Shown here: positions 42,784 through 50,954 of the stretch, piece by piece | How the letters are laid out: each line of letters begins with the position of its first letter | Position numbering within the stretch: position 1 is the first letter of the stretch | Assembly (NCBI GenBank): GCA_016839705.1 | Contig: JAEOTR010000062.1 | Span: forward strand, 38,365 to 102,364 | From: Promethearchaeota archaeon | Lineage (GTDB): Archaea > Asgardarchaeota > Lokiarchaeia > Sigyniarchaeales > SOKP01 | Direction of reading: 5' to 3' | Length of the DNA stretch: 64,000 bases | Position numbers and translations under genes: made by a program | Notes under the pieces: model-generated | What the model was told of the DNA's origin: nothing | The model's database searches: none | The model's input: only the letters and a program-made list of their open reading frames with translations

Positions 42784-43629
42784 TTAAGAGATTTTAATTA
42801 TTTTTCGTTCCATAACCATCGTTTCTAAATCAATTAAAACGTAGATTAAGGAGTCATCATCTTGTTGAGATTGTCCCGGTTGAATAGATATCGTATTGTC
42901 TATTTGGGCATGCCATTTACCTGAAACATTGGGAGATTCGTGAATATGCCCATGAAGTGAAAGTTTCGGTTGACGTTCTTTCAGAAACGCATATTCTGCC
43001 TTTGATCCCACTTTTTGACTATTATAGATTACATCAAGATCTATATTAGCAGGCGGATTATGAAAAATATAAATTGTGTTGTTCATATCAGAAGGTTTTA
43101 CTAAATTCTTAATCTCATCTTCGATTGTGGGGAGATTCTCAACATATGAGAACCAATCTTCAAGTCGTTTAAATCCATTTGGAGTCGAAAGATATTGCTT
43201 CCCAATTTGTTTAGGAAACTCAAAATCTACAGAATCTTTACGTGCTCTATCTTTTAGCCCAAAAGGTAAGTCTGAAACCCAATTCATACCTATAAACTCA
43301 TATTCACTACCCTCAATTCGGAACCTTTTTTGAGCCATATTAGCGACATAAGAATATTTGTCGCACGTTTGCTGAAATAAGTCGTCAAATATTCTCAAAT
43401 CGTCATTTCCCAAAAGACCTAAATAATATATTCCCATTGATTCAAATCTCGAAAAATACTCATCAAGAAATCCAGTGATAAACTTATCTTGATGTAATAA
43501 ATTTCCTTTAAAGGGGAGCATATCGCCACCATTAATTACCACATCTGGCTTTAATGATGATGCTATCTGGAGAATTTCATTATGCTTCCACTCAATCCCA
43601 TGTATATCAGTGACATACAATAGTTTCAT
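42784..43629 (-). CDS. calcineurin-like metallophosphoesterase
   Basis: Metal-site motifs in order: 'VTDIHGIEWK' (DxH), 'VVINGGDML' (GD), 'YLGLLGNDDLR' (GND), 'IYIFHNPPANID' (His) and 'KLSLHGHIHES' (GHxH). Together they hold a dinuclear metal for phosphoester hydrolysis. 281 residues, cytosolic. The C-terminal strand 'IYVLIDLETMVME' is common in the 'ICC-like' branch. Substrate unknown. Confidence 0.9.
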   Translation of the reverse strand: MKLLYVTDIHGIEWKHNEILQIASSLKPDVVINGGDMLPFKGNLLHQDKFITGFLDEYFSRFESMGIYYLGLLGNDDLRIFDDLFQQTCDKYSYVANMAQKRFRIEGSEYEFIGMNWVSDLPFGLKDRARKDSVDFEFPKQIGKQYLSTPNGFKRLEDWFSYVENLPTIEDEIKNLVKPSDMNNTIYIFHNPPANIDLDVIYNSQKVGSKAEYAFLKERQPKLSLHGHIHESPNVSGKWHAQIDNTISIQPGQSQQDDDSLIYVLIDLETMVMERKIIKIS

Positions 43630-43717
43630 AATTATTATAGAATTTTAATAATAATGTATTTAAAATAAAATTAAAACTTACAAGTTCTAATATGTTACGT
43701 TCAAAATTTTACATAAG

Positions 43718-44179
43718 GTGAAAGTCATATTAAATATTCAGGATAAAGATACAATCCTTCACCTCGCAGCAGATTTAGACAACGATTTGGAAAAAAAAGA
43801 TATTACTAAATTATTATACTATTTTTCTGAAGATTGCGAAATCGAATTACTCGGTTTAACATTGAAATCCCACTCTGGGGTAAAAAAATGGCTAAAATGG
43901 TTCTTCCAATTCTTTGAATCAATTAAATTTGAACCAATTGTAATCATAGCTGATAATAATACTTTTTTCGAAGAATTCTTCATCCATGGGATTACTAAAA
44001 ATAATGATAAATTAAACATTAAAGTCTCAGAAGTGTTAATTTATGAAAATTACAAAATAAAAAGCTTGCGATTATATTTCGATAGACTATTATTTGCGGA
44101 TGCGGCTATCACTGGGTTCTTAAGCAAAAAAATTGTTAACCTCATTAAGAAGAAATCGATAGAAGGCTTAGTTGCCTAA
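43718..44179 (+). CDS. NTF2/SnoaL-like small protein
   Basis: 153 residues. 'AADLDNDLEKKDITKLLYYFSEDCEIELLG' followed by 'KKWLKWFFQFFE' and strands 'FEEFFIHGIT', 'KLNIKVSEVLIYENYKIKSLRLYFD' follow the helix-helix-sheet order of SnoaL/NTF2 cone folds. The last ~25 residues are a basic extension. The start is a GTG inside AAGGTGAAA, with no in-frame ATG upstream. Binding or isomerase activity possible; no catalytic residues can be assigned. Confidence 0.6.
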   Translation: MKVILNIQDKDTILHLAADLDNDLEKKDITKLLYYFSEDCEIELLGLTLKSHSGVKKWLKWFFQFFESIKFEPIVIIADNNTFFEEFFIHGITKNNDKLNIKVSEVLIYENYKIKSLRLYFDRLLFADAAITGFLSKKIVNLIKKKSIEGLVA

Positions 44180-44199
44180 TAATTATTACCAATTATTTA

Positions 44200-46065
44200 C
44201 TAATCAATTAATTGTAAATTTTCTAATATTTCAAGCTTTCTCAATTTTATACTATCAAAACTTATTTGTTGTTCAAAGAAGAAATCAAAAGGATCTTTGA
44301 GGTCTCTTAGTAATTCTTTAGAGTAGAGATGTTCATAAAAGTATGCTCCTCTTTTAGTTAAGTTAAGAAATCCTTTTTCTGATAGGAATAAGAATTTCTC
44401 ATCCATTAAGTCATTTATCACTGAAACTACACCTTTCTGCTTAAACAAATATAACCCAAAATAAGCAAACTCAGTGTAAACCTCTTCACCTTGTTTCAAA
44501 GATTTTTGAAAATATTCCGATAATTGTTCTGGTGTGAATTTCAAATCTAAATTATCATTATAAACAGAGAGTATCCACTTAATTATGTATTCTCTAAAAT
44601 TTCTTTCATATTTCATTTGGAATTTCTCAAATTCAATTTCTTCTTCTTTCGAGGTAATTAAATCACGAATAATTTCAATAACTTCTTTAAATATGAGAAA
44701 ACATACAAAAATTGCGATAATTGGATCACAATAATGAAAAAACGTTACCCCGAGAGACGTACCAAGATTGGATAAAAGGGCACCTAAAATGATACTGAAT
44801 GATAATATAATATTTACTTTTGAATCTATTGCACTCGCGATTAGTGAAGAGTTCCTATTTTTTTTCCCTACAAAATTCTTCAAAATACGCATGTAGGTAT
44901 TTAAAAATATCGATAATAGAGCAATTACTACGATATATATTACATTGGAAATGGGATCAGGACCTTCAAATAAAGAAGTAATTGAATTTAGTAAAATTGA
45001 CCCTCCCGTAAAAGCCATTAAGCTTATAATGATTATATTTACCAATCTTTCTTTTTTAAATTTAATACCTATTATAATTAAAATTATAGCGATACAATCA
45101 AGTAAATTTTCGAACCCTTCTGCGAATAATGATTCTGAATTGAAAAATCCTATAAGGATTTTAAGAAGGCTCAGAATAATTAACCCTGTAAAAGACCTTA
45201 TCAAGACACTATTACTATTTAAAATTTTCTTGAATTTCCTCAATTGAGTGTCCAATATTTCATTCCATCGTTTCCCCTCTTGCCTACCTAACTCGTTCAG
45301 GCAAACTTCATTATCTATGATATCGGCAAACCCAAGAGCACAAAGATAATATATGCTAGATTTTGCTGTTTTATCATCAAAATGCACGTTTTCTATAAAA
45401 ATGTTAAAAATTCCATTAATTTGCTTTTTTAATTCCAAAAAATTTATACGATTATCCTCTATCTTTCCTAAATAATATAATGCAGCATATTCTACCCTAC
45501 TAATAGGAAAAACTTCGTATTTTCTTCTATGAAACCCAACCGCGGCTATTCTAATTAAAGAATTTATTGTTAGTAAAATCATAAAAATTAAAGAAAGATA
45601 AAAAATAAAACTAAATTCTATAAAAAGAATGGTTAGATTAACAGTTTGAAGGAATATGTACAATAATATGTAAAAATAAGCAAATGTAAAATAAAAACTA
45701 ATTAAACCCCGATATATTTCTTTAACGTGAAACTGTTTGAAAATAATATTAAAACCACTTGTTAAATAATGTCCTACAAAAAAAAGCGACATTGTTGTTA
45801 AAGAAAAGCTCCAAAGAAAACTTCCTGTTATTATAAATTCTATTACCATTAATGCTGTGGAGAATGTGAAATAGAAAGAAAGGACTTTTTTGGTATCTAA
45901 TTCCCAATTAAATTTATGGGTAAGAACATGCGCATAATTTAATAGTACTCCTATGCAGATTAAGAAACTCCAATAGATTGTTGTAAATAGCAAAAATTCT
46001 ATTAAAAATAGTGAAATTAAGATTATTACTAACACTATGCCAATTACAACGTAACGCCATTTCAT
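44200..46065 (-). CDS. CDF-like transporter fused to N-terminal membrane and winged-helix-like domains
   Basis: 621 residues. ~1-165: five or six helices of unknown type. ~185-275: 'VEYAALYYLGKIEDNRINFLELKKQ...' helices and a wing, wHTH-like. ~285-485: six helices in cation diffusion facilitator style; 'FAEGFENLLDCIAIIL' and 'IASAIDSKVNIILSFSI' replace the usual HxxxD/DxxxD metal sites with E-x6-D and DxxxN. ~500-600: another helical wHTH-like region ('FTPEQLSEYFQKSLKQG', 'GFLNLTKRGAYFYEHLY') in place of the usual cytosolic CDF domain. The altered site suggests another cation or a sensor role. Confidence 0.6.
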   Translation of the reverse strand: MKWRYVVIGIVLVIILISLFLIEFLLFTTIYWSFLICIGVLLNYAHVLTHKFNWELDTKKVLSFYFTFSTALMVIEFIITGSFLWSFSLTTMSLFFVGHYLTSGFNIIFKQFHVKEIYRGLISFYFTFAYFYILLYIFLQTVNLTILFIEFSFIFYLSLIFMILLTINSLIRIAAVGFHRRKYEVFPISRVEYAALYYLGKIEDNRINFLELKKQINGIFNIFIENVHFDDKTAKSSIYYLCALGFADIIDNEVCLNELGRQEGKRWNEILDTQLRKFKKILNSNSVLIRSFTGLIILSLLKILIGFFNSESLFAEGFENLLDCIAIILIIIGIKFKKERLVNIIIISLMAFTGGSILLNSITSLFEGPDPISNVIYIVVIALLSIFLNTYMRILKNFVGKKNRNSSLIASAIDSKVNIILSFSIILGALLSNLGTSLGVTFFHYCDPIIAIFVCFLIFKEVIEIIRDLITSKEEEIEFEKFQMKYERNFREYIIKWILSVYNDNLDLKFTPEQLSEYFQKSLKQGEEVYTEFAYFGLYLFKQKGVVSVINDLMDEKFLFLSEKGFLNLTKRGAYFYEHLYSKELLRDLKDPFDFFFEQQISFDSIKLRKLEILENLQLID

Positions 46066-46095
46066 GTTTTTACCATTATTACTAAAAGTAAGTTT

Positions 46096-46120
46096 GATTT
46101 GACTCTATTGTATATAATAA
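46096..46120 (+). repeat. 25-base direct repeat, copy 1
   Basis: GATTTGACTCTATTGTATATAATAA; second copy with one mismatch at 50749-50773. Similarity continues weakly for seven more bases. The two copies bracket the permease and beta-helix/ATPase genes. Confidence 0.6.
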
Positions 46121-46664
46121 TTCAGTAGATTTTATGTTGTTAAATATTTTATTGTATTTCTAGCTAAAATTTCATAAGTTACACATCTCAGTAATAACCA
46201 TTTTTGAAACTTAAGAATATAAGTTTTAGGATACAACATTTATAGTGTAGTTATAAAAATTCCAAGAAATTGTATTCCAAACTTTTTTAACACTAAATTT
46301 GAATTATGACTTGACAGCAATCGCTATCACTCTTCTATTTAAAGGTCCTCCTCCTCAAGGAGGTTTAAAAATAAATGGATATGGGAAAAATATATCTTCA
46401 TCATAACAACCTCTTGTTGCTTAGATTTCTATCAGTTATTTTTTTTGTTTGCTTGCGATCTCATAATTTATAATTGAATCTTTAAATTTATTTTGGGTTT
46501 GTAGATGATGCCCTTTTTTAATAATAGAAGAAACCATATTAACCGCAGATTGAATGCTTTATCACCTCTCGCAGTTATATTTATTACTCATTCCACTTTC
46601 AATCCCGTACCCATTAGTCCAGATGTTTTTGAATTGTTTGATTGCGCTAAATCCGCTTAACCAT
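46121..46664. other. intergenic region with hairpin and possible gene debris
   Basis: No intact gene. At 46338-46369 a TTTAAA pair flanks CCTCC-TCAA-GGAGG, a GC-rich stem in AT-rich DNA. On the minus strand from 46660 down, a frame reads FKNIWTNGYGIESG and then hits stops, after which further open codons continue. It might be remains of a coding sequence, perhaps a transposase end, but I cannot confirm this. Confidence 0.35.
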
Positions 46665-48452
46665 CTAATTTCTATTAGACGTTTTTGTATCTAAAGAACT
46701 TGTAATTGACGGAAACATCTTGTTAAATATAAAAATGGCAATATAAAAACCGATTAAAAGAACAAAAGGAATCATAACTAACAAAAATTTAACTCCTAGG
46801 ATTGAATTAATAATAATCGTAAAAACTAAGATACAAAAATAAATAGAATATTCTATGAAAAGAATTAGTATCCATTTAAGTGTTCTCCTTTCCGGAAACA
46901 CTTCCTCTATAACATAATGATGTTTCAATTTACCAAAAAAGTAAACTCTCAAATCAATCATTAAAAAGAGAAACATTAGCACAAATGGTAATGCCCCAAC
47001 CGAATTTATTATTGAAGTAAGAAATTTTGAACTATTTATATATATCAAATTAGGTAATAGGACTGTAATTATTTGAATTGAAAACATTAAAAACAATTTT
47101 GCTTTAGCTTGATCTCGAGGAATAAGAGGCATTGATGAGATAATTGAATTTCCTGTATCTTCAATATTAAACAAACTGTACACAAGCATACCTGAAATAA
47201 TGATGTTGAAACCCAAAATTGCGACCCAATTGTATATAAAATCTATATCTAAGGGAGTTCTCCCTCTAATACTACTTAAGTTATAAGTAAACATGAAAAG
47301 AAAACTTAGTATAATTGGCATTATTAAAGACAAAAAAGTTTTAAGGTCTCGAGTGGCTATTAATAAATCTTTGTGTAAATATACTCGAATTGGTTTTCTA
47401 GTTTTAATCGTTATAGGTATAATCTTTTTACCAATATCTTGAATTGAATCTATATTACTTGTTTTAGACTTTGGAATGTAAATCTTTTTTATTGATTTAT
47501 TATAAATCCACCAGATTAGAATTATAAAAAGTCCAGATCCTACGACTATATTAAACCAAATATGTGAAGGAATACGATTTGGGGCAATCATTGATGAAAT
47601 TAAGTAGCTTGGAGCAATAGGAAATGGAATCATACTAATTATTAGAATTAAGAGCCGTGGATAAATAAATTGTTCAAACCAATTAAAAAACATACCCAGT
47701 GAACTAAATGCCCATTGAATCAAGAAGATACTTGCAATAACAATAATTATATACAGAATCATATTATAAATTCGAATATTATGTGTTTTTTTTGATCCAA
47801 TTTCATTTATATTCAAACTATTGGTAAGTTTTTCACCATATATGATAACTATACTAAAGCAAAAGATGGTATTTAATATCGAAACACCAAGACATACAAG
47901 AAAAATTATTAAATTTTGAGTTCCAATCAGCATAACTAAAGGTAGACTAAAAGTTATAACTAAGAGTTGTATGCCTGAACTACGTATAATTGTTAAAAGA
48001 AGCAATTTTCTTATTTTATCGCGTGATATAGGTAAGGTTTCATACCATTCAAAAATTCTACCAGACATTATCCTTGTAATATTTAATGTGGACATAAGAA
48101 AAAAGTTCAAGAAGAGGAGTAAAAAATATAATCCGACTATTAAACTACCTCCTAATAAAATGATTTCTATTAAACTTGAATTATTTATAATATGATCCAG
48201 AATCTGGAAATAGGTTAAGAGGGGAATAATAGGCAGGATTCCGAATATAAAAGCTCCAAGAATTTTACTTGTTATTAGCTTTCTTTTTAGTGTTTTTTGA
48301 TTTGAACTATATATTTTAAATGAACGATACCGAGATTCACCAAGATAATCAAGTTGTTCTTCTACTAATATTTCACGAGTCGTAAGTTTTGCTAACGATA
48401 ATAAATTTAGTTCTTCATCATTATTATGAAAAGACTTTTTTTTAAACAACAT
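46665..48452 (-). CDS. ABC-2 type transporter permease
   Basis: 595 residues with ~12-14 membrane helices in two halves. The cytoplasmic segment 'SGRIFEWYETLPISRDKIRKLLL' after helix two, and its counterpart 'GNSIISSMPLIPRDQAKAKLFL' in the second half, resemble the elbow/coupling regions of ABC-2 permeases ('LP.s'), so each half is one permease unit. No ATPase. It is divergent (152 bases between starts) from the beta-helix/ABC ATPase gene, its likely partner. Confidence 0.75.
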   Translation of the reverse strand: MLFKKKSFHNNDEELNLLSLAKLTTREILVEEQLDYLGESRYRSFKIYSSNQKTLKRKLITSKILGAFIFGILPIIPLLTYFQILDHIINNSSLIEIILLGGSLIVGLYFLLLFLNFFLMSTLNITRIMSGRIFEWYETLPISRDKIRKLLLLTIIRSSGIQLLVITFSLPLVMLIGTQNLIIFLVCLGVSILNTIFCFSIVIIYGEKLTNSLNINEIGSKKTHNIRIYNMILYIIIVIASIFLIQWAFSSLGMFFNWFEQFIYPRLLILIISMIPFPIAPSYLISSMIAPNRIPSHIWFNIVVGSGLFIILIWWIYNKSIKKIYIPKSKTSNIDSIQDIGKKIIPITIKTRKPIRVYLHKDLLIATRDLKTFLSLIMPIILSFLFMFTYNLSSIRGRTPLDIDFIYNWVAILGFNIIISGMLVYSLFNIEDTGNSIISSMPLIPRDQAKAKLFLMFSIQIITVLLPNLIYINSSKFLTSIINSVGALPFVLMFLFLMIDLRVYFFGKLKHHYVIEEVFPERRTLKWILILFIEYSIYFCILVFTIIINSILGVKFLLVMIPFVLLIGFYIAIFIFNKMFPSITSSLDTKTSNRN

Positions 48453-48604
48453 GGCAATTTATCTTTTAATTATAAGATACTTATTCAGTAATTCGGACAA
48501 CTATGTGTCTCTAATTAGGCGTAAAAATCATAAATATTAAATACGAAATTAACCATATTTCTTCTACATTATTGTATAGATTTAAATTTTTGTATGAAAT
48601 TAAA

Positions 48605-50719
48605 ATGAAATCAAAAACAATAGCCCTAATAATTTTAGGAATCACTTTTGCTTTCTTTCCTATTTTTACCATTAAATTTAGTTTTATTAGCGGCAATACC
48701 AACAAAAGTGCGGGCTATAACGATAATAATCATTTAGATAATGATGATTTGAAAATCTCAGCAGTATCGGGAAAAATTCATGTTGATAATAATTGGACAG
48801 ATACTAGGGACGCAGGAATATGCACAGGGAATGGGATTTATTCTGACCCTTATGTCATAGAAGATTTGGTAATAGATGGCGGGGATTCGGGAAGTTGTAT
48901 CTTGATTGAAAATTCGAATGTGTACTTTAAAATAGAAAATTGCACACTCTACAATGCAAGCCAGGATAGTGCGGGAATCAAGCTACAAACAGTGAGTAAT
49001 GGATTATTAATTAATAATAATGCTTCAAATAATAACGACCTTGGAATATCTTTGAATTATAGTGATAATAACATTATCTCGGGAAACGTCGCAAATAACA
49101 ACGGTGGTTTAGGGATACAATTATCTTATAGTAATATTAGCACGGTTTCGGGAAATACCGCAAATAACAATAACTATGGGATAGTTATTACATTTTCGGA
49201 GGGCAATAATATCACAGGAAACATAGTTAATAATAATATTTATGGGATGATTTTAGCTTATGGTAATAATAATATAGTTTCGGAAAACACCGTAAATAAC
49301 AATAACCAATGGGGGATATATTGGGGGGGGGATAGTAATAGCATCATTACGGGAAACACCGCAAATAACAACTTCGTTGGGATATATTTGGAGGGTGGAG
49401 GTAAAAGCATCCTTAGAGAGAATAATGCCCATAACAACGATTTTGGGATATATTTGTTGAATAGTGATAACAATAACCTCATAAAGAATAATTCCACTAA
49501 CAATCACTATGGAATACGTCTTGATTATAGCCATCATAACACAAATACTCAAAATATTATAATAAATAACTCTTGGGGTGGGATTTATTTACAGTATAGC
49601 GATTACAATAAGATTACTCGAAATAATATTTCTCATAATAGAATAGGTATATACCTATTTTACTCTAATTATAATTATGTCATAAATAACGATCTAAACG
49701 CTAATGAAATGGATATACAAGAATATTCCAGTCAAGGCAACATATTCGAAGAAGAGGATATTCAATTGGAACTGGTCATTTCTATTATAATGCTCATCAT
49801 TGCTGTATTGATAATATCTATAATTATTAAAAGAGGATCGCCAAGACATAAAGAAATACTAACATTAATTACTAAGACAGAAAATAATCTAAAACGTTCT
49901 AATAAGTATGTACAGGAAGAGAGGAAATTAATTATAGAAGGAGGAGAAGAAGCAGATTCAATAATAGTTGTAAAAGGTTTAAGAAAATACTTCGGAGATG
50001 TGAAAGCGGTAAATGGTATCTCTCTTGAAGTTCGTGAAGGTGAGCTTTTTGGGCTTTTAGGACCAAATGGTGCCGGAAAGACGACTACGATTAAACTTCT
50101 CCTAAGCATCTTAGAACCAGATGAGGGAGAAATAAAAATATATGGATTAAACCCAGAATATGATGAATTTCAAATTAAATGTCGTGTGGGGTATGTTTCT
50201 GAAGAACCGTTAATGTTTAAGTCATTAACGCTTAAGGATCTATTTGATTTTATCATATCGACTAGGAGATTAGAAAAAGTAACTACTTTAAAACGTATAG
50301 AAGACTATTTAGAGAGCTTTGAAATGACTGGATATTATGATCATTTTATTTCTACTTTATCGCATGGTATTTCACAAAAATTAAAATTAATTGTTGCCAT
50401 GTTGCATGAACCTGATTTACTTATATTGGATGAACCTCTTTCTGGACTTGATCCCAAATCTGTAAAGGTTATAAAAACACTGCTGGAATTACATACTCAG
50501 CGTGGTGGTTCAGTTCTATTTTCAACACATATTATGGAAATAGCGCATCAATTATGCGATAGAATCGGAATTATAAATAAAGGGAAGATGGTTGGAATTG
50601 GGACAATTGAAGAACTCCGTCATCAATCAGAAAGTGTTGGTGAGAGCTTAGAAGATGTGTTTTTGCGTCTTACTGAACAAGATAGTTCCGTAAATGAGAT
50701 TGTGAAAAAATTCCGATAA
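48605..50719 (+). CDS. NosD-like extracellular beta-helix fused to cytoplasmic ABC ATPase
   Basis: 704 residues from ATG 48605; the track's TTG start adds 11. N-terminal helix 'TIALIILGITFAFFPIFTI' (signal anchor). ~80-390: ~12 turns of a right-handed parallel beta-helix (NosD/CASH type), 22-24 residues each, e.g. 'NNNDLGISLNYSDNNIISGN'. ~405-430: second helix 'LELVISIIMLIIAVLIISIII'. ~460-690: ABC ATPase with Walker A 'GPNGAGKTTTIK', signature 'LSHGISQKLKL', Walker B 'LLILDEPLSGLDP', switch 'FSTHIMEIA'. Topology: N-in, beta-helix outside, ATPase inside. In nos operons NosD, NosF and NosY are separate; here D and F are joined, with a permease divergent. Substrate unknown. Confidence 0.88.
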   Translation: MKSKTIALIILGITFAFFPIFTIKFSFISGNTNKSAGYNDNNHLDNDDLKISAVSGKIHVDNNWTDTRDAGICTGNGIYSDPYVIEDLVIDGGDSGSCILIENSNVYFKIENCTLYNASQDSAGIKLQTVSNGLLINNNASNNNDLGISLNYSDNNIISGNVANNNGGLGIQLSYSNISTVSGNTANNNNYGIVITFSEGNNITGNIVNNNIYGMILAYGNNNIVSENTVNNNNQWGIYWGGDSNSIITGNTANNNFVGIYLEGGGKSILRENNAHNNDFGIYLLNSDNNNLIKNNSTNNHYGIRLDYSHHNTNTQNIIINNSWGGIYLQYSDYNKITRNNISHNRIGIYLFYSNYNYVINNDLNANEMDIQEYSSQGNIFEEEDIQLELVISIIMLIIAVLIISIIIKRGSPRHKEILTLITKTENNLKRSNKYVQEERKLIIEGGEEADSIIVVKGLRKYFGDVKAVNGISLEVREGELFGLLGPNGAGKTTTIKLLLSILEPDEGEIKIYGLNPEYDEFQIKCRVGYVSEEPLMFKSLTLKDLFDFIISTRRLEKVTTLKRIEDYLESFEMTGYYDHFISTLSHGISQKLKLIVAMLHEPDLLILDEPLSGLDPKSVKVIKTLLELHTQRGGSVLFSTHIMEIAHQLCDRIGIINKGKMVGIGTIEELRHQSESVGESLEDVFLRLTEQDSSVNEIVKKFR
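49323..49331 (+). repeat. nine-G homopolymer inside the beta-helix coding region
   Basis: GGGGGGGGG in the codons for Tyr-Trp-Gly-Gly-Asp. It is extreme for this AT-rich sequence and is a slippage-prone site; length change by one or two bases would truncate the protein before its ATPase. Confidence 0.7.
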
Positions 50720-50748
50720 TTTTTAACAATATTACGATAATTTAATTA

Positions 50749-50773
50749 GATTTAACTCTATTGTATATAATAA
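50749..50773 (+). repeat. 25-base direct repeat, copy 2
   Basis: GATTTAACTCTATTGTATATAATAA, one mismatch against 46096-46120. It lies 30 bases after the stop of the beta-helix/ATPase gene. Confidence 0.6.
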
Positions 50774-50954
50774 ATCATTAATCCTTTAATTCTTAGATCA
50801 TTCTCAAATCATCTAATTGTACACTATCTAATACTATAAACAAACAATTTATATTCTAAAGTTAAAAAGTCTATTAACTATCTTTTTTTTTCGTATTATA
50901 ATAAGAACATGAGGAATGAATATTATTTATTTCCAAATAAGCAAGGTTTTTTAA

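Noticed and set aside
46338-46369. GC-rich stem as a tRNA or box C/D RNA fragment
   Set aside because: No tRNA-like arms, no T-loop sequence and no C/D boxes could be found.
46441-46660. Possible IS4-type transposase end (WTNGYGIESG)
   Set aside because: Only about 20 residues resemble a transposase before stops; no inverted repeats or target duplication found, so I list it only as gap content.
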